Shown piece by piece: positions 9,526-18,341 of a stretch of 64,000 nt of DNA. Source of the stretch: Ignavibacteriota bacterium (GTDB taxonomy: Bacteria; Bacteroidota; Ignavibacteria; Ignavibacteriales; Ignavibacteriaceae). The position numbers and the translations under genes were made by a program. The notes under the pieces are model-generated. The model saw nothing but the letters and a program-made list of their open reading frames with translations. It was not told the DNA's origin and did not search any database. Location of the stretch: positions 3,271,001 to 3,335,000 of the forward strand of contig CP053446.1 in the NCBI GenBank assembly GCA_013285405.1. Reading direction: 5' to 3'. The stretch's first letter is position 1, and each line of letters starts with the position of its first letter.

Positions 9526-10599
9526 TTAAATCAATACTATCAATCCAACTAATAAAAGAATTACAAAAGAAATTGGAATTAAATATTTCCAGCAGAATGC
9601 CATTAGCTGATCAACTCTGAATCTTGGTAATGTCCATCTTAACCACATTTGAACGAAGACAAAGAATAATCCTTTTGCTGTGAACCAAAAAAATTGTTCA
9701 ATCGGAACTAACCAGGTCCAGCCAAGTGTGTTACCGAGATATCCGAATGGGGATTGATATCCGCCAAAGAACATAATTGCAACAATTGCAGATACAGCAA
9801 ACATATTTGCGTACTCAGCAAGGAAGAACATTGCGAATTTCATTCCTGAGTATTCTGTGTGATAACCTGACACTAATTCTGATTCTGCTTCAGGAATATC
9901 AAAAGGTGTTCTGTTAACTTCTGCGAGTGTGCTTGTGTAAATTATCAAGCATCCCATAATCATTAATGGAAGTAATAATATTTTCTGAATACCGAATTCG
10001 GGACCGCCGAAAATGTACCAATTCCAGAAATATGCTGTTTGCATTTCGCTTAAATCATAAAAACTAAGAGTTCCACTGATTATGACAATTGTTAAAATTA
10101 TGAGCAGAGTTGGAATTTCATAACTAATAATCTGCGCTGCAGAACGCATTGCACCAAGCAGTGAATATTTATTATTTGATGCCCAGCCTGCCATCAGAAT
10201 ACCTGCAACAACAAGTCCGGTTATTCCAACAATGAAAATAATTCCAAGATCTATTTTTGAACCTATGAAAAATCCTGAGAAGGGAATTACAGCAAAAGCT
10301 CCGTAACTTCCCATAAACACTAACAAAGGTGCAAAGTTGAAGAGAGTTTTATCAGTGTCCCTTGCAACTAAATCTTCTTTTTGTAAAAGTTTTATTATGT
10401 CAGCAACAGTCTGGAGAATTCCGTGGTAACCTGTACGCATTGGTCCCAAACGATCCTGCATATGAGCAGAAACTTTTCTTTCAGCTAAAACTGCAGCCAG
10501 GGCAAAAGGCAAAATAAAAACAAATAAAGGCAACAGACTAACAATGAACATTGCAAGAATTTCACTTCCGGTAAGATTAAATAACCATTCGTACATCAT
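9526..10599 (-). CDS. nuoH: NADH-quinone oxidoreductase subunit H
   Basis: Membrane subunit of complex I that forms the quinone chamber, 357 aa. Family marks: AVLAERKVSAHMQDRLGPMRTGYHG, seen in two parts around residues 37-60, ADIIKLLQKED, and NRTPFDIPEAESELVSGYH (about 228-246). The start MMYEWLFNLTG overlaps a TGA belonging to a leftover nuoD 3' end (10600-10640), which shows that nuoH once followed nuoD directly. Confidence 0.97.
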   Translation of the reverse strand: MMYEWLFNLTGSEILAMFIVSLLPLFVFILPFALAAVLAERKVSAHMQDRLGPMRTGYHGILQTVADIIKLLQKEDLVARDTDKTLFNFAPLLVFMGSYGAFAVIPFSGFFIGSKIDLGIIFIVGITGLVVAGILMAGWASNNKYSLLGAMRSAAQIISYEIPTLLIILTIVIISGTLSFYDLSEMQTAYFWNWYIFGGPEFGIQKILLLPLMIMGCLIIYTSTLAEVNRTPFDIPEAESELVSGYHTEYSGMKFAMFFLAEYANMFAVSAIVAIMFFGGYQSPFGYLGNTLGWTWLVPIEQFFWFTAKGLFFVFVQMWLRWTLPRFRVDQLMAFCWKYLIPISFVILLLVGLIVLI

Positions 10600-10670
10600 C
10601 TGTCGATTTCTCCTAAAACAATATCAACGCTGCAAAGATTTCCAAGAACAGATAATGTAGAAAGAAAAGT
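10596..10670 (-). pseudogene. Remnant of a nuoD 3' end upstream of nuoH
   Basis: Read on the minus strand, the bases just before nuoH encode [11 protein letters not shown] and a TGA overlapping the nuoH start. This matches the last residues of the intact NuoD ([11 protein letters not shown]) at 15075-15110. Positions 10589-10625 and 15068-15104 agree over 37 bases with one difference. Further upstream an open frame (DTFLSTLSVLGNLC) shows only loose similarity to the NuoD tail and may be decayed. It is a fossil of the ancestral nuoD-nuoH junction, separated from the real nuoD by two inserted genes. Confidence 0.82.
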
Positions 10671-10714
10671 ATCTACACTAATTAAAGAGAATAATTTGAA
10701 GTAGTGAAGCATAA

Positions 10715-13700
10715 TTATTTTACTAAAATCATTTTTTTAACATTAACATAATCATTCACATTCAATCGGTAAATATATACACTGCTGGCAAGTTTACTTG
10801 CATCAAAGCTCACTTCGAACTTCCCAACTTCTTTAAATTCATCAACAAGTGTAGCTACTTCATTTCCCAGAATATCATATACTTTGATAGCGACATTTCC
10901 TGATATTGGTATTTGATACTTTATTGTAGTTGTTGCGTTAAATGGATTAGGATAATTCTGTTCCAAAGCATATTCTGTCACCACTTCTGAACCTGAATAT
11001 GAAATAACATTTTGATTTTGCTTTGGTAAAACATTTTCCTCAGCAGATATATTTGCCATTGCATACTCACCTCCAATGTTTTCTTCAACTACAATACGAA
11101 CTCTTACTTTTTTATTTCCTATTCCGTTTGTGTTTATTGAAAACGATTCTCCATAATACGGAATGACGTTCTGCTTTGTAAATGTTACAACAGTGTATTC
11201 ACCGATCACATTATTTGTATTTGCATTTATGAGTTGAAGTTTGAATTTCACAAACTCATTCTCTGCAAGGCTTTGAACTGCATTTAATGAATCAGATACA
11301 CCATATTCTATGGAAAAATCAAACTGTGAAGAATTCGTAACATTAAATTTCTGAGTGCTCAGGTAGTAATTCAACGTATCAAGGTTTGTGAAATCTGGAT
11401 TTATTCCGGTTGGAATAAAATCAATTATGTTGCCATTAAGATTTACGTCCCCTAATGTGAAATAAAACTCAGCGCTGTCACCTATTACGATACCCTTCCT
11501 ACCACAGGCTATTGGTATTTCTGTTACTTTTTGAAGACTTCCAAGACTGGCAGACATTGTAAAGCTGTAAGGCAATGTTGTATTCTGGAATGACATTGCG
11601 TACATATTATTTGTACTTGAACCATTACTCAGGTGAGTTTGCTTACCTGTTGTCCCAAGATTTTTTTCTGAACCCCAATACCAAACCTGTCTGAACTTAT
11701 TTCTCGTACCACTCTGGTCGCCATAAGCAATGATTGCTTTCCCATCATCTGTAGTTCTCATACTGTGGCTGCTTACATTTGTGCCGAAAATATAAAACTG
11801 ATAGTTGAAGTAAGTAACAACTTGCTTTTGACCTATTCCATCTAAATAATTTTCACCGAACCAGCTAATACGGTAATCATTATTAGGCATAACACTTATT
11901 GATGGTTGCTCGTTTTTAGAAAAACCTGCCTGACCATACGCTAAAAGTTGTGATTGCTGGATATCACTTGCACCATTTATCGGAACTAAATTTGCAAATT
12001 CAATAAATGTCTGATCTCTGTCCCAAGCTAACCAAAAACTATTTAATTGAAGTTTAGAAGTTCCGATTGTTGGATTATTTCTGAACGCTTCAAATGGATT
12101 TGAAATGGTGCGAGGATCGAAATACCAATAAAAGTCGTAGTAGGGTGGATAGGGTGGATTTGAAATAGTAACTTTTTGACCAAGACTATAAAAAATTTCA
12201 CCCGAAGCATTCCAGGCAACCATTAATCTTGTGTATGTCCAGGCAATTACTGGTTTTGAATCCGGAGTTACTTGACCCCATATAGAATTATCTGCAACTA
12301 TTGATTCACATTTAAATACACCATTTTCATAATATTGTGCGGCTATCACAGATTCATCTCTATTATATACAATAATTATATCATTAGTGCCTGGATAAAA
12401 ATCTATTGATGGATGAGTTGCAATTCCACCATAGATTGGTTTGCCACCATTCATTATTTCCCAGGTCTGTCCGCTGTTCGTACTTCTTTCATACCAAACT
12501 TTGTTCATACTCTCATAAACAATATGCAAGTGACCACTGTTTGTTTTGATAAATCTTCTCTGCCCGGGATTTTGATAAGCAGTCGTAGTATTAGAATGGT
12601 GAGGGTATTTGTAAAGCGCGATATATGTCTCATTGTTAATTGGTGTGATCGTTCGTGGATTGGGCACTAATAAATTATCACTCCAGCCAGCATAATTATA
12701 CAACTTCCCATTGACGCTGATTGGATTGTAAGCTGTTAATTCAAAGCTATTGCCCCAGTAAACGATTTTATTAATAGGTGAATTATATGGAATATTGTTA
12801 GTTGATTGAATTAAGTTTTTTATATCTACCTGGCCATTATTTTCTGTGTCAAATTCAAAATTATTTTTAAGCGTTAGTGAAAAAGGATCCGGATATAGGT
12901 ACACAACTCCTGAAATATCATCTGTTTCAAGCGTTCTCTTTTTCGTTTCGTTCGTACTACTATAACCATACATTGTTTTTTCACCATCAGTATTACCATA
13001 CAAATCATGTAAGTTTAATGCATGGCCTAATTCATGAGTTGCAATGTTTTGTACGTCCATTCTACCAGTTTGACTTGTAGTTGTCCATTGATAAGATACA
13101 CCATTAAAATAAATATCGGATTCAAATATTTCATTTAACCATGGATTCGGATTAAAACCCCAAATATTTACTCCGATTGCTGAAGAAGCATAAGGCCAGT
13201 TGCTTTCAATCCATCCAAAATCATTATAGTTATCAGAACTTTGAGGTGTTCTGGTAGTTGTTCCTCCATATACAAAAGAAAGATTTGAATGACCCACAAT
13301 ATTCCAATTTTGAATTGAATTTTGGATCTCAGTAAATTCATCTTCAGTGTCGGGCGTGCCGTTTTGATTAACGTAAAAAGTTATTTGTGGATCGAGAAAT
13401 TTTTTATTTGGTGTTGAGAATGTCACGTTAAATTGTTCACCATTACTAGTTCCTCCAGAAGTAATAACATAAATAAGACCGCTACTGGTATGAGGAAATT
13501 TACCCGCAAGTGTATATTGACCACCAGGTATTTTACACTGAATATGTGTATCACTCCATAATAAAACATATTGAGCATCTACGGGAATGCTTCCGCTTTC
13601 ATAAAATCTAACAACACTTGTGCCTTGAGTAGTGCCAAAATTTGAACCATAGATGTCAATTATTGTCCCTCTTTCACCTGGATTAAATGGATCATTTGGA

Positions 13701-14311
13701 TTAATTGCAAATGGTCTTAAAGCAGGACCAATATTTGGAGTAATACTTGAAACAGATGGCACCGATTCAGGTGAATTAGGTCCGTTGTTTGGGGACTTAT
13801 AATTTATCTCAATTTTGCCTTGCTCACCTTTTTGAATGAAGTTCTTTAATCCTAAAATAAAACCATTTGCATCTATTTCATCACCTTCATAAAATATCTT
13901 GTTATTAATTATTTCGAAATTGCCTTGTATCCATTCGGTAACTGTTTGTCTTCCTTTGTAATCATTCGTGATAAAAACTATTGATTCTTCACCAAGATCA
14001 AATTGTGGTGTGTGCGATACCATCATCCCAACATCACCAATAATACCTCCAGGGACTACTACTCTTTGTTTTTCTGAAGAAGTTCCTTTGATTGTTTCGA
14101 TTACATTAAACTCTACAATTGTTATAATATCCTTACCATTTGTATCATATTCAGACCATTTCTTGGAAACTATACCTTTAATTATCAAAGGTGAATTAAC
14201 CGATATTTCTTCCATCTCGACTTTTAACATTTGTGCTTCAACAATAAAAAAGTTAAATGAAATAAAAATCAAAACAATTAAACTCAATTGTTTGTTCAGT
14301 AAAGTTTTCAT
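10715..14311 (-). CDS. Secreted metzincin-type metalloprotease with IPT and T9SS domains
   Basis: 1198 aa. Parts in order: signal peptide (1 to about 27, ending VEAQ); an N-terminal domain (28-170); an IPT/TIG-like Ig domain (about 187-298, beginning SSITPNIGP, with IDIYGSNFG); a zinc-protease domain with HELGHALNLHD (426-436) and a later Met-turn TMYGY (446-450); a long beta-rich region that could be a beta-propeller; and a C-terminal type IX sorting domain with YPNPFNATTTIKYQI and KKMILVK. The zinc motif has Asp at the third ligand position and Asn where Gly is usual. It is a passenger in the nuo operon, between nuoD and nuoH. Substrate unknown. Confidence 0.8.
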   Translation of the reverse strand: MKTLLNKQLSLIVLIFISFNFFIVEAQMLKVEMEEISVNSPLIIKGIVSKKWSEYDTNGKDIITIVEFNVIETIKGTSSEKQRVVVPGGIIGDVGMMVSHTPQFDLGEESIVFITNDYKGRQTVTEWIQGNFEIINNKIFYEGDEIDANGFILGLKNFIQKGEQGKIEINYKSPNNGPNSPESVPSVSSITPNIGPALRPFAINPNDPFNPGERGTIIDIYGSNFGTTQGTSVVRFYESGSIPVDAQYVLLWSDTHIQCKIPGGQYTLAGKFPHTSSGLIYVITSGGTSNGEQFNVTFSTPNKKFLDPQITFYVNQNGTPDTEDEFTEIQNSIQNWNIVGHSNLSFVYGGTTTRTPQSSDNYNDFGWIESNWPYASSAIGVNIWGFNPNPWLNEIFESDIYFNGVSYQWTTTSQTGRMDVQNIATHELGHALNLHDLYGNTDGEKTMYGYSSTNETKKRTLETDDISGVVYLYPDPFSLTLKNNFEFDTENNGQVDIKNLIQSTNNIPYNSPINKIVYWGNSFELTAYNPISVNGKLYNYAGWSDNLLVPNPRTITPINNETYIALYKYPHHSNTTTAYQNPGQRRFIKTNSGHLHIVYESMNKVWYERSTNSGQTWEIMNGGKPIYGGIATHPSIDFYPGTNDIIIVYNRDESVIAAQYYENGVFKCESIVADNSIWGQVTPDSKPVIAWTYTRLMVAWNASGEIFYSLGQKVTISNPPYPPYYDFYWYFDPRTISNPFEAFRNNPTIGTSKLQLNSFWLAWDRDQTFIEFANLVPINGASDIQQSQLLAYGQAGFSKNEQPSISVMPNNDYRISWFGENYLDGIGQKQVVTYFNYQFYIFGTNVSSHSMRTTDDGKAIIAYGDQSGTRNKFRQVWYWGSEKNLGTTGKQTHLSNGSSTNNMYAMSFQNTTLPYSFTMSASLGSLQKVTEIPIACGRKGIVIGDSAEFYFTLGDVNLNGNIIDFIPTGINPDFTNLDTLNYYLSTQKFNVTNSSQFDFSIEYGVSDSLNAVQSLAENEFVKFKLQLINANTNNVIGEYTVVTFTKQNVIPYYGESFSINTNGIGNKKVRVRIVVEENIGGEYAMANISAEENVLPKQNQNVISYSGSEVVTEYALEQNYPNPFNATTTIKYQIPISGNVAIKVYDILGNEVATLVDEFKEVGKFEVSFDASKLASSVYIYRLNVNDYVNVKKMILVK

Positions 14312-14343
14312 TTTTTTCTCCTATTGATTTCTTAAAATGTTAA

Positions 14344-15078
14344 TTAGTGGTCAATTACTATAAAGACTGGACTTGCGATAAGAATTTCACTTCTCGTATT
14401 AAAATAGATTAACATGTTTCGCACATTATTTATACTATGACAATGAAGATAGTAAACATCATTCTCATAGGGATCAAATACAGGATCATTATATCTCCAA
14501 ACTCTCAATGTATCGCATCCTGAATTTTGTACGATTTCCCAACCAATGCTATCAGGTGTTTCCGACTTCAAATAGACCCCTATTGATGGCCCATACCCCT
14601 GTAATCCAAATTGTGGTGCATCTGGTCTTCCAACAGAATCAGCGATGCTGGTTATATATATTGTTGAGTCAATTAAATATCCGCCACTATTAGGATAATA
14701 AAAACTATTTCCTGTAGGTTTTAATGTTAGCTTCCCGAGTTTCGCACATAAGTATTTATCATTTATAAATATTATATCGAATACACCTTCAGGCATATTT
14801 GTGATTTTGAAACTAGCGTCAGTAGAGTTCACAAAAACAGATAAGATTGTATCACTGTAATCTTGATGATTCATAATGTAAATGTTAGTATTACTTACAG
14901 ATATTAAGGGATGGACATAATCATTAATAAAACCATACAAGTAAGCTGGACCGCCAGGGCCCTCAACTTCTGTAGTTGGAATAGATGGAATGTCCGGTGG
15001 TGTTTCAGTTATATCGCAGGAACTTAGAAGAAGCGAAACAAAGGCTAAAAGTGTAAATAACTTTTTCTCGTACATCAT
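14344..15078 (-). CDS. Lipoprotein of unknown function
   Basis: 244 aa. N-terminus [21 protein letters not shown] is a lipoprotein signal with lipobox LLSSC (Cys at about 21), followed by a Pro/Thr linker and a beta-rich domain. The last part ([21 protein letters not shown]) is not recognised. The start ATG overlaps the nuoD stop (TGATG), and its first four codons copy those of nuoH (MMYE), so the gene seems to use a captured nuoH translation start. It is probably co-transcribed with the metalloprotease downstream. Confidence 0.7.
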   Translation of the reverse strand: MMYEKKLFTLLAFVSLLLSSCDITETPPDIPSIPTTEVEGPGGPAYLYGFINDYVHPLISVSNTNIYIMNHQDYSDTILSVFVNSTDASFKITNMPEGVFDIIFINDKYLCAKLGKLTLKPTGNSFYYPNSGGYLIDSTIYITSIADSVGRPDAPQFGLQGYGPSIGVYLKSETPDSIGWEIVQNSGCDTLRVWRYNDPVFDPYENDVYYLHCHSINNVRNMLIYFNTRSEILIASPVFIVIDH

Positions 15079-16223
15079 CTGTCAATTTCTCCTAAAACAA
15101 TATCGATGCTTCCGAGAATTGCCACAACATCGGCAACCATAAAACCTTTACATAGTTCAGGAAACACCTGCATTGTAACAAATGAAGGTGCTCTGGCTTT
15201 TACTCTTGCAGGATTTAACGAGCCATCACTAATAATAAAATAACCTAATTCACCACGCGGGTTTTCAACTCTTGCATAAATCTGTCCTTCAGGTGGTTTA
15301 ATTCTTTTTGGAATTGCAGAGGATACATCACCATCAGGAATTTGTTCGATAGCCTGCTCAATTATTTTCAGACTTTCTTCCATCTCCAAAACACGAACGT
15401 AATATCGATCCCAGCAATCGCCAACTTTTCCTTTTTCACCTGTTCCAACCGGAATATCATAATCAAATTTGTGATAGACAGAATAAGGATCATCTTTTCT
15501 TAAGTCCCACTTCATTCCGCTGGCGCGAAGATTTGGTCCGCTTACTCCATAATTGATAGCTGTTTCCAATGGAAGAACACCAACATTTGCAGTTCTTTCA
15601 ATAAAAATTCTGTTATAGGAAAGAAGTTCGTTCAACTCTTTTACGTTTGGTCTGAAATCTTTTATAAATTCTTTTGTAAGTCTGATAAAATCCGGATGTA
15701 TGTCATGAGAAAGTCCGCCAATCCAGATATAATTATATAGAAGTCTTGCACCGCAAGTAATTTCAAAAAGATGAAGAATTCTTTCGCGATCTCTGAAACA
15801 AAAGAGGAAAGGTGTGAATGCTCCAATGTCTGCACCGTAAGTACCGATTGCAACTAAGTGAGATGCAATTCTTTGAAGTTCACCCATAATCACTCTTATA
15901 TAATCAACTCTTTCCGGGACTTCAATCTTCAACAATCTTTCCATTGCAACAGCGTATCCGAATTCATTATACATCGAGGCTAAATAATCCATTCTGTCAG
16001 TGTAAGGAATTACCTGTGGATAAGTCATAGCTTCGCAGTGTTTCTCAAAACATCTGTGAAGATAACCAATATGAGGAACAACATCTTTTATGATTTCTCC
16101 ATCAAGCTGAAGCTCAAGCCTTAACACACCGTGGGTTGACGGGTGCTGAGGTCCCATATTCAATACCATTTCTTCGGTTTTTAGTTTTGAGTCTTTAGTA
16201 TTTTGTATTGAGTATTGAGACAT
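15075..16223 (-). CDS. nuoD: NADH-quinone oxidoreductase subunit D
   Basis: 49-kDa-type subunit lining the quinone pocket of complex I, 382 aa. The conserved core starts at [20 protein letters not shown] (19-38) and includes [17 protein letters not shown] and the C-terminal [11 protein letters not shown]. Residues 2-18 are encoded by a 7-bp tandem repeat and look like an added extension; an alternative start is the Met at codon 19 (16167-16169). The annotated ATG overlaps the stop of the four-helix-bundle gene (TAATG), which favours coupled translation from 16223. NuoC and NuoD are separate polypeptides. Confidence 0.96.
   Translation of the reverse strand: MSQYSIQNTKDSKLKTEEMVLNMGPQHPSTHGVLRLELQLDGEIIKDVVPHIGYLHRCFEKHCEAMTYPQVIPYTDRMDYLASMYNEFGYAVAMERLLKIEVPERVDYIRVIMGELQRIASHLVAIGTYGADIGAFTPFLFCFRDRERILHLFEITCGARLLYNYIWIGGLSHDIHPDFIRLTKEFIKDFRPNVKELNELLSYNRIFIERTANVGVLPLETAINYGVSGPNLRASGMKWDLRKDDPYSVYHKFDYDIPVGTGEKGKVGDCWDRYYVRVLEMEESLKIIEQAIEQIPDGDVSSAIPKRIKPPEGQIYARVENPRGELGYFIISDGSLNPARVKARAPSFVTMQVFPELCKGFMVADVVAILGSIDIVLGEIDR
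16175..16223 (-). repeat. 7-bp tandem repeat encoding the NuoD N-terminus
   Basis: On the minus strand the first 49 bases of nuoD split into seven units of seven bases related to AATACTC (ATGTCTC, AATACTC, AATACAA, AATACTA, AAGACTC, AAAACTA, AAAACCG). Positions 16205-16220 are the exact inverse of 16638-16653 on the other side of the four-helix-bundle gene. Confidence 0.8.
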
Positions 16224-16576
16224 TATTTTTTTAGCGATTTTATTAAACCGTTCAATATTTTTTGTAATTCTTTGATGTAATTAGTTGAATCGTTTAATTC
16301 AGTTTGATTAATAAATTCCAAGTCGAACGATAAAATTATCTGTGTATCAAGTTCACAAGTTGATGCATAAGCAATCTCTAAAAATCTTGAAAATTCTTTT
16401 TTAGAAGAATGACCGGCACCTTCAGCAATATTGAATGGAATCGAAACAACTGCTCGTCTAACTTGTGATATCAAAGAATAAATTTCTTCTTTTGGAAATT
16501 TTTTAGTGAGTTGATAAGTGAACTTCACTAACTCCCTTGCTTTTTGCCAGACTTTCAATTCTTTATAATTATGCAT
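16223..16576 (-). CDS. Four-helix-bundle protein (S23/23S rRNA intervening-sequence protein family)
   Basis: 117 aa, no signal peptide, almost wholly helical. Family marks are [55 protein letters not shown] and [16 protein letters not shown], typical of the four-helix-bundle proteins first noted in 23S rRNA intervening sequences and widespread in Bacteroidota. The role is not established. It sits between nuoC and nuoD, bounded by perfect 16-bp inverted repeats (16205-16220 and 16638-16653), and overlaps the nuoD start. It looks like a cassette inserted in the operon. Confidence 0.9.
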   Translation of the reverse strand: MHNYKELKVWQKARELVKFTYQLTKKFPKEEIYSLISQVRRAVVSIPFNIAEGAGHSSKKEFSRFLEIAYASTCELDTQIILSFDLEFINQTELNDSTNYIKELQKILNGLIKSLKK

Positions 16577-16636
16577 AATATTTTTTTAGCAATTTGAATA
16601 ATGTCCTCAACTTAATATTAAAATACAGTTAAAATT

Positions 16637-16673
16637 ATCTCAATACTCAATACTCGCATCTCAATACTAATAA
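16637..16673. repeat. 7-bp tandem repeat between nuoC and the four-helix-bundle gene
   Basis: Units TCTCAAT, ACTCAAT, ACTCGCA, TCTCAAT, ACTAATA, period 7. The first 16 bases (16638-16653) are the exact reverse complement of 16205-16220. The array runs a few bases into the 3' end of nuoC. Confidence 0.75.
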
Positions 16674-17197
16674 GGAACTTTCATCCCCTGATAAAACTCA
16701 GGATTCTTGTAATCTTTCCTTAATGGATAACCAAATTCCCAATCATAAGGCATTAAAATTCTTCTTAAGTCGGGATGATTTAGAAAAATAATTCCGTACA
16801 TATCATAAGCTTCTCGCTCGTGCCAGTCTGCACCTTTCCAAACTTCAGTAACAGATACGACTTCTGGTTTTTCTCTGTCAGTTGAAGCTTTGATAGTAAG
16901 CTTATGTTTTAATTTTGTGGATTCTGTATGATAGTAAACACTTAGAGTTCCGCCTTTAATAGTTTCTAAACCTTTATCATCTTTTTCTTTTGTACCATTT
17001 GCATCATCAACTCCAGAAAGATTCATCAATGAATCAAATTGCAGATCCTTTTCATCTTTGAGGAATAAACATATCTTATCAACTTCAAGTGGATTTACAA
17101 TCACAAAAGGTTCAACTGGTTTATCAGTCTTGAGTTCAATGACTGATGACCCAAATTTTTCTTTTAATTGATTGAATATTTCTTCAGCAGTTTTCAT
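16667..17197 (-). CDS. nuoC: NADH-quinone oxidoreductase subunit C
   Basis: 30-kDa-type peripheral subunit of complex I, 176 aa. The signature around [19 protein letters not shown], then [20 protein letters not shown], is conserved. The start ATG overlaps the nuoB stop by four bases. The last codons meet the 7-bp repeat described at 16637-16673, so the extreme C-terminus (YQGMKVPY) could have been altered by that insertion. Confidence 0.96.
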   Translation of the reverse strand: MKTAEEIFNQLKEKFGSSVIELKTDKPVEPFVIVNPLEVDKICLFLKDEKDLQFDSLMNLSGVDDANGTKEKDDKGLETIKGGTLSVYYHTESTKLKHKLTIKASTDREKPEVVSVTEVWKGADWHEREAYDMYGIIFLNHPDLRRILMPYDWEFGYPLRKDYKNPEFYQGMKVPY

Positions 17198-17709
17198 GCA
17201 CTCTTTCCGACGATGGCGGACTTACTTGTCTTAACAATAGATTCATTTCTAATTTTTTCCTGAAGCTTTAATAACCCTTCTAATAATGCTTCAGGTCGTG
17301 GAGGACAGCCGGGAACATAAACGTCAACGGGAATTACTCTGTCAACGCCTTTTAATACATGATAACCGTGTTCCCAATAAGGACCACCGCAGTTTGCACA
17401 GCTTCCCATAGAAATAACGTATTTTGGATCCGGCATTTGCTCATATAATCTTTTAACACGAATAGCCATTTTAAGTGTTACAGTTCCGGAAATAATTATT
17501 ACATCAGATTGTCTTGGTGATGGACGTGGTATTACTCCAAATCTGTCAAAATCATAGTGTGAAGCCGAAGTTGCCATCATTTCGATCGCACAGCAGGCTA
17601 AACCAAAACCGACTTGCCAAAGTGAGGATAGTCTTGCCCAATTGAAAAGATCCTCAGCTTTCGCAATCACTATATTACCATCCGTAAATTCCTGATCTAG
17701 TAATCCCAT
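17194..17709 (-). CDS. nuoB: NADH-quinone oxidoreductase subunit B
   Basis: Subunit binding the last iron-sulfur cluster N2 of complex I, 171 aa. The tandem Cys of LACCAIEMM (about 38-46) and the Cys in MGSCANCGG and [14 protein letters not shown] supply the four ligands. Two bases separate it from nuoA, and it overlaps nuoC by four bases. Confidence 0.98.
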   Translation of the reverse strand: MGLLDQEFTDGNIVIAKAEDLFNWARLSSLWQVGFGLACCAIEMMATSASHYDFDRFGVIPRPSPRQSDVIIISGTVTLKMAIRVKRLYEQMPDPKYVISMGSCANCGGPYWEHGYHVLKGVDRVIPVDVYVPGCPPRPEALLEGLLKLQEKIRNESIVKTSKSAIVGKSA

Positions 17710-17711
17710 AT

Positions 17712-18146
17712 TCAGATTGCTGTCTTAAATTCTTCTTTTTTAATTTCTGTTGATTTAATTATTTCGAGGGTTGGTTCTTTGATTTTAGGTCTTGCCCATT
17801 CAAGGTCCCCTTTTTTCCATTCGTAAGCCATTCCAACTGCTAAAAGAAGCAGGAAGATAGCACCAATTAAATATCCGACTATTCCAATCTCCTTAAAAAC
17901 CAAAGCCCAGGGAATTAATAAAACGACTTCAACATCAAATATTAAAAAGATGAGAGCTACTACATAAAAGCGAATGTTGAATTTAACCCAAGGTGAACCT
18001 TCAGGATTTTCACCACATTCATAAGTTGTCAGTTTTTCAAAAGTGGGTCGCTTTGGTCGGAGAAGACGGGAAACATAGATAGCAACAACAACGAAAAGTG
18101 CTGCTGTTAAAATGAAGACGAATACCTTACCGAATTCTGTTAGCAT
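17712..18146 (-). CDS. nuoA: NADH-quinone oxidoreductase subunit A
   Basis: Three-helix membrane subunit at the hinge of complex I and first gene of the operon. Family marks: [22 protein letters not shown] and [20 protein letters not shown] choose the ATG at 18144-18146 (144 aa, [13 protein letters not shown]). A longer frame from a TTG at 18188 is open, but it would start upstream of the predicted transcription start, inside the promoter described at 18168-18198. Confidence 0.95.
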   Translation of the reverse strand: MLTEFGKVFVFILTAALFVVVAIYVSRLLRPKRPTFEKLTTYECGENPEGSPWVKFNIRFYVVALIFLIFDVEVVLLIPWALVFKEIGIVGYLIGAIFLLLLAVGMAYEWKKGDLEWARPKIKEPTLEIIKSTEIKKEEFKTAI

Positions 18147-18167
18147 TATTTTTTGAAATTTGTTACT

Positions 18168-18198
18168 GAAAATTAACACTACTATCAAGTAATGTCAA
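18168..18198 (-). promoter_or_regulatory. Promoter of the nuo operon
   Basis: On the minus strand TTGACA (18193-18198) lies 17 bases from TAATTT (18170-18175); in the Bacteroidota format this is TTG-N20-TAATTTTC. The predicted transcript would start near 18162, about 16 bases before the nuoA ATG. Confidence 0.6.
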
Positions 18199-18282
18199 GA
18201 AAATGATAAAACAAAAATCGGATTGTGATTTATAAACATGAGATTTTTGTATTTTCAAGATAATTCTTTTATGATAATTAAC

Positions 18283-18290
18283 TATTTTTG
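18283..18290 (+). promoter_or_regulatory. Possible -10 element for the 18342 gene
   Basis: TATTTTTG fits the TAnnTTTG -10 pattern, about 50 bases upstream of the ATG at 18342. No convincing TTG is found 20 bases upstream, so the call is weak. Confidence 0.3.
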
Positions 18291-18341
18291 CTTCCGATCG
18301 ATTCAAATATTTCACGATTACCAGAAAACTATAAAGGCTAA

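Noticed and set aside
10715-15078. A transposon carrying the two secreted-protein genes
   Set aside because: No transposase and no inverted ends were found; the 37-bp duplication is explained by the nuoD/nuoH junction itself.
17712-18188. Longer NuoA starting at TTG 18188
   Set aside because: This start lies upstream of the predicted transcription start; the ATG at 18146 gives the normal length.
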